A stretch of DNA of 64,000 nt from positions 7,568,546 to 7,632,545 of the forward strand of contig NZ_CP032157.1 of assembly GCF_003555545.1 (NCBI RefSeq), given 5' to 3'. Of this stretch, positions 54,436 to 62,877 are shown one piece after another; positions within the stretch are counted from its first letter, which is position 1; every line of letters starts with the position of its first letter. The notes beneath the pieces are model-generated. The model made no database searches, was not told the DNA's origin, and saw nothing but the letters and a program-made list of their open reading frames with translations. This DNA comes from Paraflavitalea soli (lineage in GTDB: Bacteria > Bacteroidota > Bacteroidia > Chitinophagales > Chitinophagaceae). A program made the position numbers and the translations under genes.

Positions 54436-55128
54436 TCACAAAGTGCCTTCATCAGCAAAACTGTAATATCCTTCTTCGCTCACGATGATATGGTCCAGCA
54501 CTTTGATGTCGAACAAAAGGGCGGACTGCTTGATCTTTTGCGTGAGTAACTGGTCGGCCGCACTGGGTTGCAGGTTACCGGAAGGGTGGTTATGGCATAA
54601 TATCAGGTTGACGGCATTTTCTTCCAGCGCCTGCTTAATAATGAGCCGGGGATCCGCAATAGTGCCGGTAATCCCTCCTTCACTTACAATATGAAAATGG
54701 GTGATCCTGTTGGATTGGCTGAGGTACATGACGGCAAATACCTCGGAAGGACGGTCCCTCAAAAGCGTACGCAGGTATTGGGCTACATCCCGGCTATTGG
54801 TAACCACCGATCCGGCAAAAGATTCCAGGGCATGGCGGCGGCGCCCCAGTTCCAATGCTGCCACAATAGACACAGCCTTGGTCATGCCTACACCTTTTAC
54901 GCTCATTAACTCCTTGACAGTCACCTTAAAAAGGTTATTCAGGTCGTTTTTACTGAACCGCATAATATCCTGGGCCAGGTCTACGGCCGACTTTCCTTTG
55001 ATCCCATATTGGATCAGGATGGCCAATAATTCCGAATTGCTCAGGGTATTGGGACTTTTGCTAAGTAGTTTTTCCCTGGGCCTGTCGTCTTCTGCCCAGT
55101 CTTTGATAGGGTAATTCTTCGCTTGCAT
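54436..55128 (-). CDS. radC: RadC family (JAB/MPN-domain) protein
   Basis: 230 residues from the ATG at 55128 (MQAKNYPIKDWAEDDRPREKLL), the normal RadC N-terminus; the frame upstream to 55173 is not protein-like. Helix-hairpin-helix segment at about 75-100 (LFKVTVKELMSVKGVGMTKAVSIVAALELGRR). The metalloprotease-like JAMM motif is complete: CHNHPSGNLQPSAAD (about 179-193) has H-x-H and the S-x2-D. Named a DNA repair protein on historical grounds; the original E. coli radC phenotype was later assigned elsewhere and the true role is unsettled. Confidence 0.93.
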   Translation of the reverse strand: MQAKNYPIKDWAEDDRPREKLLSKSPNTLSNSELLAILIQYGIKGKSAVDLAQDIMRFSKNDLNNLFKVTVKELMSVKGVGMTKAVSIVAALELGRRRHALESFAGSVVTNSRDVAQYLRTLLRDRPSEVFAVMYLSQSNRITHFHIVSEGGITGTIADPRLIIKQALEENAVNLILCHNHPSGNLQPSAADQLLTQKIKQSALLFDIKVLDHIIVSEEGYYSFADEGTL

Positions 55129-55254
55129 GTATTGAAAGATTCTGTTAATTTTCAGCCTTGTAATAATAACCACAGCGGGTAATAAGCATACCTTTCTGTC
55201 GTTATTGTTAAAGAAAATCCAATCCTTTTTCGAAACTCGTTAATCCACATCCCC

Positions 55255-55476
55255 ATGAAACGGAAAACTACTTTTTTAGCAATCGGTGGCTATCAGCCTT
55301 TTCTATTCTGCATAGGCATGTATTGCGTAGCGCTTTGCTTCTCCATTTTCATTTGCTCAGCCATCTTTCATGTCCTGAATCCCAAGACATCTATTGTGCG
55401 TAAAAGCGAAGTAGCTGCCCAAACTGCGGCTCCGGCCAGTGCGGGTAAGCAGGTTTTACTCACAGTTACCAAATAA
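55255..55476 (+). CDS. Small hypothetical membrane protein
   Basis: 73 residues. A hydrophobic stretch at about 14-40 (PFLFCIGMYCVALCFSIFICSAIFHVL) suggests one or two membrane passes, followed by a polar tail (KTSIVRKSEVAAQTAAPASAG). Four cysteines lie in the hydrophobic part. The start has a plausible ATG and the gene stands alone between radC and prs, followed by a 14-base inverted repeat that may end its transcript. No family is recognised; it might be a chance ORF. Confidence 0.4.
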   Translation: MKRKTTFLAIGGYQPFLFCIGMYCVALCFSIFICSAIFHVLNPKTSIVRKSEVAAQTAAPASAGKQVLLTVTK

Positions 55477-55529
55477 TCACAATTACCAATCATTTGTGAC
55501 CATGGCCGGTGTTGCGACACTGGTGCAAA

Positions 55530-55579
55530 TGATATCCTGATACCGCTGGCAAGCTTTGTGCGGCTGTATCAGGATATCA
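55530..55579. terminator. Perfect 14-base inverted repeat before prs
   Basis: TGATATCCTGATAC (55530-55543) and GTATCAGGATATCA (55566-55579) with a 22-base loop. A short T-rich stretch (TTTTAATTC) follows. It may be a terminator for the small upstream gene or an operator for prs, which starts 88 bases later. Confidence 0.5.
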
Positions 55580-55667
55580 GTTTTAATTCAGTTGTAGGGA
55601 AAATTTCCTCCACAGTAACTATTAAATCCCTTTCCTTCGCTTTATCTTCGCCGCATATTAACGCGGT

Positions 55668-56618
55668 ATGCAAATGTCTGTCAAGGTCTTCTCGGGTACA
55701 GGATCACAATACCTGGCCGAAAAAATAGCCCGAAAATACGGGATTACATTAGGAAAAATTACAATTTCAAGGTTTAGTGATGGGGAAATCCAGCCTGTTT
55801 TCCAGGAAAGTATCCGGGGCGACATGGTTTTCCTGATCCAAAGCACTTTTGCTCCTGCTGAGAACCTGTTGGAATTGCTATTAATGATCGATGCTGCCCG
55901 CCGCGCCTCTGCCTACAAAGTGGTGGCCGTGATCCCTTATTATGGGTATGCCCGGCAGGACCGGAAAGATAAACCCCGGGTGGCCATTGGTTCAAAAATG
56001 ATTGCCAATATGTTGGTGGCCGCCGGTGCCGACAGGGTGATTACCATGGACTTACATGCTCCACAGATCCAGGGTTACTTTGATATTCCGGTGGATCACC
56101 TGGATAGCTCGGCCATTTTTATACCTTATATACAGCAACTTCAGCTGGAAAACCTTACCTTCGCGGCCCCTGACGTGGGAAGTGCCAACAGGATACGGGA
56201 AATTGCTACTTATTTCAACGCAGAAATGGTGATTTGTGATAAGCACCGCAAACGGGCCAATGAGATCGCAAGTATGGTGGTGATCGGGGATGTAACAGAC
56301 CGGGATGTGGTGTTGATAGATGATATCTGTGATACCGGCGGTACCCTTGCCAAAGCAGCAGGGTTGTTGAAAGATAAAGGAGCCCGTAGTGTGAGAGCTT
56401 TGTGTACCCATCCGGTTTTGAGCGGCAATGCTTACTCAAATATCGAGAACAGTGTGCTGGAAGAATTGGTAGTTTGTGATACGATCCCTTTGAAGCAGAA
56501 GATCTCAAAGATCAAGTTGCTGAGTGTAGCGGAACTGTTTGCGGTGGCCATCAGAAATGCCTACGAAAACAGGAGTATTACCGGGTTGTTCATCCACAGC
56601 CAGTTGAGGAATAAATAA
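55668..56618 (+). CDS. prs: Ribose-phosphate pyrophosphokinase
   Basis: Makes PRPP from ribose 5-phosphate and ATP for purine, pyrimidine, histidine and NAD synthesis. 316 residues; a second ATG at 55674 would give 314. Seen: KVFSGTGSQYLAEKIA, RFSDGEIQPVFQESIRG, the ATP-loop YYGYARQDRKDKPR, MDLHAPQIQGYFDIPVDHL, and the PRPP-binding VLIDDICDTGGTLAKAA. Class I enzyme. prs, rplY and pth lie in the same direction, though a terminator separates rplY from pth. Confidence 0.96.
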   Translation: MQMSVKVFSGTGSQYLAEKIARKYGITLGKITISRFSDGEIQPVFQESIRGDMVFLIQSTFAPAENLLELLLMIDAARRASAYKVVAVIPYYGYARQDRKDKPRVAIGSKMIANMLVAAGADRVITMDLHAPQIQGYFDIPVDHLDSSAIFIPYIQQLQLENLTFAAPDVGSANRIREIATYFNAEMVICDKHRKRANEIASMVVIGDVTDRDVVLIDDICDTGGTLAKAAGLLKDKGARSVRALCTHPVLSGNAYSNIENSVLEELVVCDTIPLKQKISKIKLLSVAELFAVAIRNAYENRSITGLFIHSQLRNK

Positions 56619-56662
56619 GCCCCAGGCTTGGCATCAAAAAGGAAATTCTTAAATTAAATACA

Positions 56663-57325
56663 ATGAAATCAATTACAATTGAAGGCCAACTGAGGACCGG
56701 AACCGGGAAGAAAGCCGCCCGCCAACTCCGCTCTCAGGGTCAGGTACCCAGTGTAATTTACGGCGGTACACAGGAAATCAACTTTTCTGCTCCTGTGTTG
56801 GCTTTCAAATCGCTCGTGTACACTGCTGAATTCTTATTAGCGGATATTAAAGTAGGTGGCAAAACCTACCAGTGTATCCTGAAAGATCTGCAATTTGATA
56901 CTGTTACAGATCAACTGGCGCATATCGACTTCCTGGAGCTGGTACAGGACAAACCTGTTATTGCTACCATTCCTTTGAAGTTTACCGGTTCTTCTGCTGG
57001 TGTAAAAGCTGGTGGTAAACTGATTACCAAGATCAAATCTTTGAAGGTTAAGACCCTCCCCAGGTTCCTGAAGGAGAATATCGAAGTTGATCTTACTACA
57101 TTGGAACTCAATGGCAACGTACGGGTAGAAGACGTGAAGATCGAGCATTATGAAATACTCAACTCCCCCCGTATTCCTATTGCTTCTGTGGTAATGACCC
57201 GTCAGCTGAAACAGGAAGAAGCTACTGCTCCTGCTGCTGGCGCCAAGGCCGCTGCCAAACCTGCTGCCGCTGCTGCTGCGAAACCCGCTGCCGCTGCTGC
57301 TGCAAAACCGGCTGCAAAGAAATAA
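56663..57325 (+). CDS. rplY: 50S ribosomal protein L25/CTC
   Basis: Binds 5S rRNA. 220 residues, the long CTC form: N-terminal L25 domain at about 1-92 (SITIEGQLRTGTGKKAARQLRSQGQVPSVIYGG), C-terminal beta domain at about 93-185 (ATIPLKFTGSSAGVKAGGKLITK, LEVDLTTLE-like segment). It ends in a low-complexity tail of alanine, proline and lysine (repeated AAAKPAA units), which is common in Bacteroidota L25. Starts 44 bases after prs, an arrangement seen in many bacteria (prs-rplY-pth). Confidence 0.95.
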   Translation: MKSITIEGQLRTGTGKKAARQLRSQGQVPSVIYGGTQEINFSAPVLAFKSLVYTAEFLLADIKVGGKTYQCILKDLQFDTVTDQLAHIDFLELVQDKPVIATIPLKFTGSSAGVKAGGKLITKIKSLKVKTLPRFLKENIEVDLTTLELNGNVRVEDVKIEHYEILNSPRIPIASVVMTRQLKQEEATAPAAGAKAAAKPAAAAAAKPAAAAAAKPAAKK

Positions 57326-57352
57326 TAATAGATCTTTCATCTATATTAGTAA

Positions 57353-57380
57353 AGCCCGGTATCTCTTCCGGGCTTTTTTT
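57353..57380 (+). terminator. Terminator after rplY
   Basis: AGCCCGG (57353-57359), loop TATCTCTT, CCGGGCT (57368-57374), then seven T. It lies 27 bases after the rplY stop. Confidence 0.85.
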
Positions 57381-57450
57381 ATCTTTCCAATATTGTATGA
57401 ATACTACATTGTGAGTATAGGCCATACTGCTTATTTTAATTACTTTTTCC

Positions 57451-58029
57451 ATGTCAAAATTCCTGGTCGTTGGTTTGGGTAATATAGGCACAGATTACGT
57501 GGGTACCCGTCACAATATTGGGTTCGATGTAGTGGATGCCCTCGCCCGGAAACACGGTGCTTTCTTCAGGGTAGACCGCCTGGCCGAAGTGGCAGAAGTG
57601 AAATGGAAGGGAAGGCAATTGATAATTGTCAAACCGACCACTTATATGAACCTCAGCGGTAAGGCCGTTAAGTACTGGATGGATAAAGAAAAGGTTCAAT
57701 TGGATAATACATTGGTCATTTTAGACGATCTGGCACTTAGTTTGGCTAAATTACGTTTGCGTGGTTCGGGTAGCGATGCCGGTCATAATGGTCTGAAAAG
57801 TATACAGGAAACCCTTTTGACGGACAAATATCCACGGCTGCGTTTTGGCATCGGGAACAATTTTCCCAAAGGCAGACAAGTGGATTTTGTGTTGGGACGA
57901 TGGGATGATCCGGAGCTGCCTGTCGTGAAACAAAAGGTTGAGAAATGTGTTGAAATCATTGAAAGCTTTACTACTATTGGTATCGAAAGGACTATGAATG
58001 AAGCGAATAAATTGGAGTTTCCACTATGA
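57451..58029 (+). CDS. pth: Peptidyl-tRNA hydrolase
   Basis: Releases peptides from prematurely dropped peptidyl-tRNA. 192 residues, with N11, catalytic H21 in GTRHNIGFDVVD, N67 in KPTTYMNLSG, D93 in LDDLAL and H112-N113 in GSDAGHNGLKSI: the complete active site. FGIGNNFPKGRQVDFVLGRW is also standard. Sits after prs-rplY but beyond a terminator, so it probably has its own promoter. Confidence 0.96.
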   Translation: MSKFLVVGLGNIGTDYVGTRHNIGFDVVDALARKHGAFFRVDRLAEVAEVKWKGRQLIIVKPTTYMNLSGKAVKYWMDKEKVQLDNTLVILDDLALSLAKLRLRGSGSDAGHNGLKSIQETLLTDKYPRLRFGIGNNFPKGRQVDFVLGRWDDPELPVVKQKVEKCVEIIESFTTIGIERTMNEANKLEFPL

Positions 58030-58175
58030 TTTGTTAATTTCAATCTTTATTTTCGCCAATAATATCCCACCGGGTATTAAATTTTAGTATCTGATATTCC
58101 TGTGTACCTGTACCCCCTGCCTTTCCAGGCTATGAAACTTGAAAACAATTATCTCAGTTAAACCCTTTGTTGAGT

Positions 58176-58787
58176 ATGAAAATTTTCTGTGTAGGCCGTA
58201 ATTATGTGGCTCACGCAAAAGAATTGGGTAATGAGGTTCCTGACGAACCCATCATTTTTATGAAACCCAAGAGTGCTTTATTGCAGGCACACACGCCATT
58301 TTATTATCCCGAGTTTACGAACGAATTGCATTACGAATGTGAATTGGTATTGCGGATTTCCAAAAATGGAAAATATATCCAGGATCGCTTTGCCAGTAAA
58401 TATTATGATGCAGTAACCGTAGGTATTGACTTTACAGCAAGGGATATTCAGAATGAATTGAAAGAGAAAGGACTACCCTGGGAAAAGGCCAAGGCCTGGG
58501 ACAATTCTGCTGTGATCGGAAAATGGATTCCTCTCCAGAATATCAAGAATAAAAAGGATATCAATTTCTGTCTGTATAAAAATAAGGAATTGGTGCAGCA
58601 GGGTAATTCTAACCTGATGATCAATAACTTCGATAAGGTAGTTGCATATATTTCCAACTATTTCTCTGTCAATATCGGTGACCTGGTTTTTACAGGTACC
58701 CCTGCCGGTGTAGGCGAGTGTGTGGTAGGTGATGAGCTGGAAGGCTTTATTGAAGACGACAGCCTGATGAGTGTTGAAGTTAAATAA
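58176..58787 (+). CDS. Fumarylacetoacetate hydrolase family protein
   Basis: 203 residues from the ATG at 58176 (MKIFCVGRNYVAHAKELG); two TTG codons just upstream (58167 and 58170) are less likely starts. Metal ligands E54 and E56 (HYECELVLRI) and D85 (VGIDFTARD), then WEKAKAWDNSAVIG and VFTGTPAGVG. The single-domain form resembles FAHD1-type acylpyruvate hydrolases or oxaloacetate decarboxylases. Soluble. It is followed by a terminator, so transcribed alone or with pth. Confidence 0.9.
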   Translation: MKIFCVGRNYVAHAKELGNEVPDEPIIFMKPKSALLQAHTPFYYPEFTNELHYECELVLRISKNGKYIQDRFASKYYDAVTVGIDFTARDIQNELKEKGLPWEKAKAWDNSAVIGKWIPLQNIKNKKDINFCLYKNKELVQQGNSNLMINNFDKVVAYISNYFSVNIGDLVFTGTPAGVGECVVGDELEGFIEDDSLMSVEVK

Positions 58788-58809
58788 GAACGGATTACAT
58801 GATAAGAAT

Positions 58810-58843
58810 AAAAGCCATTTCGTCCAAAACGGAATGGCTTTTT
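58810..58843 (+). terminator. Terminator after the FAH-family gene
   Basis: AAAAGCCATTTCGT (58810-58823), loop CCAAA, ACGGAATGGCTTTT (58829-58842), with one G-U-type pair and a T-rich end. It lies 23 bases after the stop. Confidence 0.85.
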
Positions 58844-58872
58844 GACTATTTTCCATACATTGTTTGCTTGCC

Positions 58873-60954
58873 ATGATCCATCCTGATATCTTGTTAAAAG
58901 CTTACCGCTTAATGTGTACAGCCGGCGCTATGGCCCAAATCTATGAGGCTAACCGGTCTGTTTGTAAATATGTCCATTCCACCTCCCGGGGTCATGAGGC
59001 GATCCAACTGGCCGCCGCTTTCCAGTTATTACCCTGCGACTACGTTAGTCCTTATTACCGCGATGAGAGCCTTTTACTGGGCCTGGGCTTTACCCCTTAC
59101 CAGTTGATGCTTCAGTTGCTGGCCAAGGCGGATGACCCCTTTACAGGGGGCAGGGAATATTATTCGCACCCGAATTACCGGGGCCCGGATAAGCCCGGCA
59201 TCATTCACCAAAGCAGCGCTACGGGTATGCAGGTGATCCCCACAACCGGCATTGCGCAGGGTATCCAATACCTGGAAGCTCACCTGGCCGGGCGCTTGCA
59301 GAAAGGTCCCAATGGCGATTTGCCGGTGGTGGTCTGCTCATTGGGCGATGCCAGCATGACGGAAGGGGAGGTGAGTGAGGCTTTCCAGGTAGCCATTTTG
59401 AAAAAGCTTCCCATTATTTACCTCGTACAGGACAATGGCTGGGGTATCAGTGTGAGTGCAGAAGAGGCCCGGGTAATGGACGCTTACGAGTACGCTGGCG
59501 GCTTTCCCGGCATGGAACGCGTACGTATCGATGGTAGTAATTTTGAGGAAAGTTTCGATAATATGCGGCGCGTAGTGCAGTATGTAAGGCAGCATCGTAC
59601 CCCCTATCTGGTACAGGCCAAAGTGCCGTTGCTGGGACACCATACGAGTGGCGTACGCAAAGAGTTTTACCGTACTGCTGCCGACCTGGAAAAGCACCTG
59701 GCGGATGACCCCGTTCCACGCCTTCGGCAACAGCTTATCTGCAAAGGCATCACAGAAGCCCAGTTGCAGTCGATAGAGCAGGAAGCTGCTGCCCTGGTGG
59801 CCGGGCATTTCAGTCAGGCCATACAGGCCCCTGAGCCGGATATCGCCACCGTGGGCGATTTTGTTTTTGCCCCTACACCGGTGCAGGAGGAAAAGGGCCA
59901 GCGGAATGACTCTTCGCTAAGCAGCAATACCTCCGGAAAAATAGTGATGGTAGATGCCGCCTTGTTTGCCATCCGCGAAATAATGGAAGATCATCCGGAA
60001 GCCATCCTGTACGGACAGGATGTGGGGCGCCGCCTGGGAGGCGTATTCCGGGAAGCGGCCACACTGGCTGAGCAGTTTGGCGATCACCGGGTATTTAACA
60101 CGGCCATCCAGGAAGCCTATATCATTGGTTCCACAGTGGGCATGAGTGCGGTCGGCCTCAAGCCGATCGTGGAGGTACAATTTGCCGACTATATTTACCC
60201 GGGTTTTAACCAACTTGTCACAGAAATCTCCAAATCATGTTACCTTAGCTGTGGAAAATACCCGGTACAAACCGTTATCCGGGTGCCCATTGGAGCTTAT
60301 GGTGGCGGAGGCCCATACCATAGTGGGAGTGTGGAGACAACACTTTTGTCCATCAAAGGTCTTAAAATAGCCTATCCTTCCAATGCTGCAGACATGAAGG
60401 GCTTAATGAAAGCCGCCTTCCTGGACCCCAATCCTGTAATTATGCTGGAGCATAAGGGGCTTTACTGGAGTAAAGTGCCCGGTACTGAAGATGCCAAAAC
60501 CCTTGAACCCTCCCGTGACTATATCCTGCCCCTGGGAAAGGGGAATATTGTGCTGAAAGCGAGTGAAGACGCCATCAACAGGGGCGAATCCTGTTGTATC
60601 ATCACTTACGGAATGGGCGTATACTGGGCGAAGGCAGCTGCGCTGCATTTTCCCGGCCAGGTAGAAGTGGTAGACCTGCGCACCTTATATCCGCTGGATG
60701 AAGAGCTTGTTTTCAGCACCGTGTCGAAACACGGCAAATGCCTGGTGTTAACAGAAGAACAACAACAAAACTCCTTTGCTGAAGCGTTGGCCGGACGCAT
60801 ATCCCGCCACTGTTTCCGATACCTGGATGCGCCCGTAGAAATAACCGGTACTATCAATATTCCGGCCATACCTATGAATATACACCTCGAACAAGCTGCT
60901 ATGCCTGATCCTGAAAAAGTAAAAACTGCCATAAGCAGGCTGCTCTTGTTTTAG
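58873..60954 (+). CDS. Fused alpha-beta E1 component of a 2-oxoacid dehydrogenase
   Basis: Thiamine-diphosphate decarboxylase of a branched-chain 2-oxoacid or related dehydrogenase complex; it passes the acyl group to a lipoyl E2. 693 residues from the ATG at 58873 (a TTG three codons upstream is less likely). The alpha half (about 1-320) has STSRGHEAIQLAAAFQL, YYRDESLLLGLG and the ThDP motif SLGDASMTEGEVSEAFQVA...LVQDNGWGIS. A linker at about 330-360 is followed by the beta half (about 365-690) with MEDHPEAILYGQDVGRRLGGVF, FNTAIQEAYIIGSTVGMSAVG and PIGAYGGGGPYHSGSVE. Alpha and beta subunits are separate in many bacteria; the single-chain form is common in Bacteroidota. No E2 or E3 is adjacent. 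Confidence 0.93.
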   Translation: MIHPDILLKAYRLMCTAGAMAQIYEANRSVCKYVHSTSRGHEAIQLAAAFQLLPCDYVSPYYRDESLLLGLGFTPYQLMLQLLAKADDPFTGGREYYSHPNYRGPDKPGIIHQSSATGMQVIPTTGIAQGIQYLEAHLAGRLQKGPNGDLPVVVCSLGDASMTEGEVSEAFQVAILKKLPIIYLVQDNGWGISVSAEEARVMDAYEYAGGFPGMERVRIDGSNFEESFDNMRRVVQYVRQHRTPYLVQAKVPLLGHHTSGVRKEFYRTAADLEKHLADDPVPRLRQQLICKGITEAQLQSIEQEAAALVAGHFSQAIQAPEPDIATVGDFVFAPTPVQEEKGQRNDSSLSSNTSGKIVMVDAALFAIREIMEDHPEAILYGQDVGRRLGGVFREAATLAEQFGDHRVFNTAIQEAYIIGSTVGMSAVGLKPIVEVQFADYIYPGFNQLVTEISKSCYLSCGKYPVQTVIRVPIGAYGGGGPYHSGSVETTLLSIKGLKIAYPSNAADMKGLMKAAFLDPNPVIMLEHKGLYWSKVPGTEDAKTLEPSRDYILPLGKGNIVLKASEDAINRGESCCIITYGMGVYWAKAAALHFPGQVEVVDLRTLYPLDEELVFSTVSKHGKCLVLTEEQQQNSFAEALAGRISRHCFRYLDAPVEITGTINIPAIPMNIHLEQAAMPDPEKVKTAISRLLLF

Positions 60955-61117
60955 CCACCCTTATTCTACCCATTTGGTTGGTTATTCATGATAAGTAGAT
61001 TTGGGTTTTGTCGCATACATCCCCTGCATTGGCCGCTTATAATATTTTAACAAACCGGTTATAATAAAATTTGTCTTATTTACGTAGAGTATCGTACTTA
61101 ACCACCCAGCTAGCGCC

Positions 61118-61831
61118 ATGAAAAACAAATACCTTAAAGGCGCCCACCTTTCCGAGAGGAAAGTGAGGGAGCTATTGAAACTGTTTTGCGAAGACCTCAC
61201 CGCTACGCAAATAGCTAACATCTCCGGTATAAGCCGGATCACGGTGAACGCATATTTTAAACTCATTCGCACACACATTGCCAGGTTTTGCGAAGAGAAA
61301 AATCCACTACGTTACCACAATGGTAATGTTGCCTTTCTCCCCATGGAAAATGGTGCACATGACACCCCGGAAAGCAATGGACAAGCCGGTAAAAAATCTT
61401 TCTATGGTATTTTCAAAAAGGAAGAACACATTTTCACAGACAAGATGCCTTGTATTGAGACCAGTTGGTTGTACGATTGGTTGAAGGGCAGGGTAGAAGC
61501 AGATGAAGATCTGTTGAAAAAACACCATTTACACGTCTACAATGGTATTGCAGATTTCAACAATGTACGTTTATTAAGGCTCCATGCCGGCATGAACGGC
61601 GCTGCCAGAGGAAGATCGCACATTGATGAGATCGACCTGTTCTGGGGCATGTTGAAAGCCCGCCTGGTTAAATTCAGGGGATTGAATGGCAATACCCTGT
61701 ACCTCCATGTAAAGGAAACAGAGTTCCGGTACAATTATAGGGATGCAGACATCTTTGAATTGTTGCTGGATATTTTACACAAACAGCCATTACATTATTC
61801 CAAATCCGTTCGGCAAAAAGCTGAAGGATAA
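61118..61831 (+). CDS. IS1595/ISXO2-type transposase-derived protein lacking catalytic residues
   Basis: 237 residues, uninterrupted. N-terminal helix-turn-helix at about 11-58 (SERKVRELLKLFCEDLTATQIANISGISRITVNAYF) as in IS1595-group transposases. The rest follows their order: KSFYGIFKKEEHIFTDKM, then SHIDEIDLFWGMLKARLVKFRG (167-188) and YLHVKETEFRYNYRD (195-209). The first acidic motif (usually VDESYFG) is absent near residue 70 (NGNVAFLPME), the second (SDGW..Y) reads HHLHVYN at 136-142, and the I-E-x-F-W glutamate is aspartate (IDLFW, 172-176). No terminal inverted repeats are seen. Inference: no longer a transposase; the intact HTH suggests a DNA-binding role. Confidence 0.75.
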   Translation: MKNKYLKGAHLSERKVRELLKLFCEDLTATQIANISGISRITVNAYFKLIRTHIARFCEEKNPLRYHNGNVAFLPMENGAHDTPESNGQAGKKSFYGIFKKEEHIFTDKMPCIETSWLYDWLKGRVEADEDLLKKHHLHVYNGIADFNNVRLLRLHAGMNGAARGRSHIDEIDLFWGMLKARLVKFRGLNGNTLYLHVKETEFRYNYRDADIFELLLDILHKQPLHYSKSVRQKAEG

Positions 61832-62229
61832 AAACGAACTCCGGGGATTTCGGTATATGCCTATCGCAACTCATCCCTGGATCACTACAAAATAGTTGCG
61901 GTATAGAATTTTTCTCATGTGACTCGCGGGTGGTTTCTACCACCTGCTTTTTTTTGCCCCAAAGTCATTTTGTCATTGATCCTTGCTGCTGTAGCCACCC
62001 TATAACCATCACGCCAGGGTGGAGGACTACATGACTTAGACCTGCTTTTTTCGATAGCAATACAGGAAGCCATCGTTGTTCTTCTTGTAATACAAGGACT
62101 CACCCGCAGGTTCTGGCCATAAGATCATATTTCAAGTGAAAGATTATAATGCTTTACGGATTTCTGACCCTGGAAAATGTGGTTGCTGCACCAAATTTGG
62201 AACTTTGGTGAGCCAGGAAAAACAACATC
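61832..62229. other. Gap between the transposase-derived gene and the LytTR gene
   Basis: 398 bases. It holds the terminator at 61926-61955; ORFs on either strand lack protein-like features. No clear promoter is chosen for the LytTR gene, though AT-rich sequence precedes it. Confidence 0.45.
61926..61955 (+). terminator. Rho-independent terminator after the transposase-derived gene
   Basis: GCGGGTGGT (61926-61934), loop TTCT, ACCACCTGC (61939-61947), one G-U-type pair, then eight T. It lies 94 bases after the stop, so the transcript would have a fairly long 3' tail. Confidence 0.8.
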
Positions 62230-62754
62230 ATGAATAACATCAACACAGCAAAAACAAGCCGGGGTTCAAAACCGGATATGACAATCCGGCATGCAGAAGA
62301 AGGAATAGTTCCACTCTTTCCCCGGAAGGAAACGTCATCATTAAACACCAACCTGTCGCACCAGTTGCAGGAATTACTGGAATTGCTCAGTCCGGAGAAA
62401 ACGGGAGGCCCCGCTTACAGAAACCGGTTTCTCATCCGGAAAGGCCACCAGTTTATATCCGTTCCTGTTACAGATATCTGGTATTTCTATTCCCGGGAAA
62501 AGTTATGCTTTGTAAAAACCATTGATAATAAGGACTACGTAGTGCCTTTTTCCATTGCAGAGATTGAAGGAATGGTTTCTCCTAAACGTTTTTTCCGTGT
62601 GAGCAGAAAATACATCATCAGTCATGGGGCTATCACTAAGATACTGGTTTGGTTCAATGGTAAACTGAAGGTGGAGATACAGCCGGGAGCTACTGAAGAT
62701 ATTGTGATCAGCCGGGAGCGGGTGAATGGATTTAAGACCTGGCTGGGCGAATAA
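62230..62754 (+). CDS. Orphan LytTR-domain DNA-binding protein
   Basis: 174 residues. A LytTR DNA-binding domain fills about residues 64-172 (NRFLIRKGHQFISVPVTDIWYFYSREKLCFVKT, KRFFRVSRKYIISHGAI, VVISRERV-type end). The first 60 residues are polar and not a receiver domain, so it is not controlled by phosphorylation in the usual LytR/AgrR way; it is either constitutively active or controlled by another protein. It is followed 123 bases later by a membrane AraC-type regulator on the same strand. Targets are unknown. Confidence 0.85.
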   Translation: MNNINTAKTSRGSKPDMTIRHAEEGIVPLFPRKETSSLNTNLSHQLQELLELLSPEKTGGPAYRNRFLIRKGHQFISVPVTDIWYFYSREKLCFVKTIDNKDYVVPFSIAEIEGMVSPKRFFRVSRKYIISHGAITKILVWFNGKLKVEIQPGATEDIVISRERVNGFKTWLGE

Positions 62755-62877
62755 CGCGGTTGCAGGTTGCTTCTTTTACAGGGCCGGTCAAAAAACACTG
62801 TTGCTGGTTCAGCACATGAGGTCCATTCTGTCTAATATTGCGGTGCATTTATTAACAGCTGGCATTTCCTGTGGCGT

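Noticed and set aside
61000-61900. Complete IS1595-family insertion sequence
   Set aside because: No terminal inverted repeats or target-site duplication could be found around the gene, and the catalytic residues are missing.
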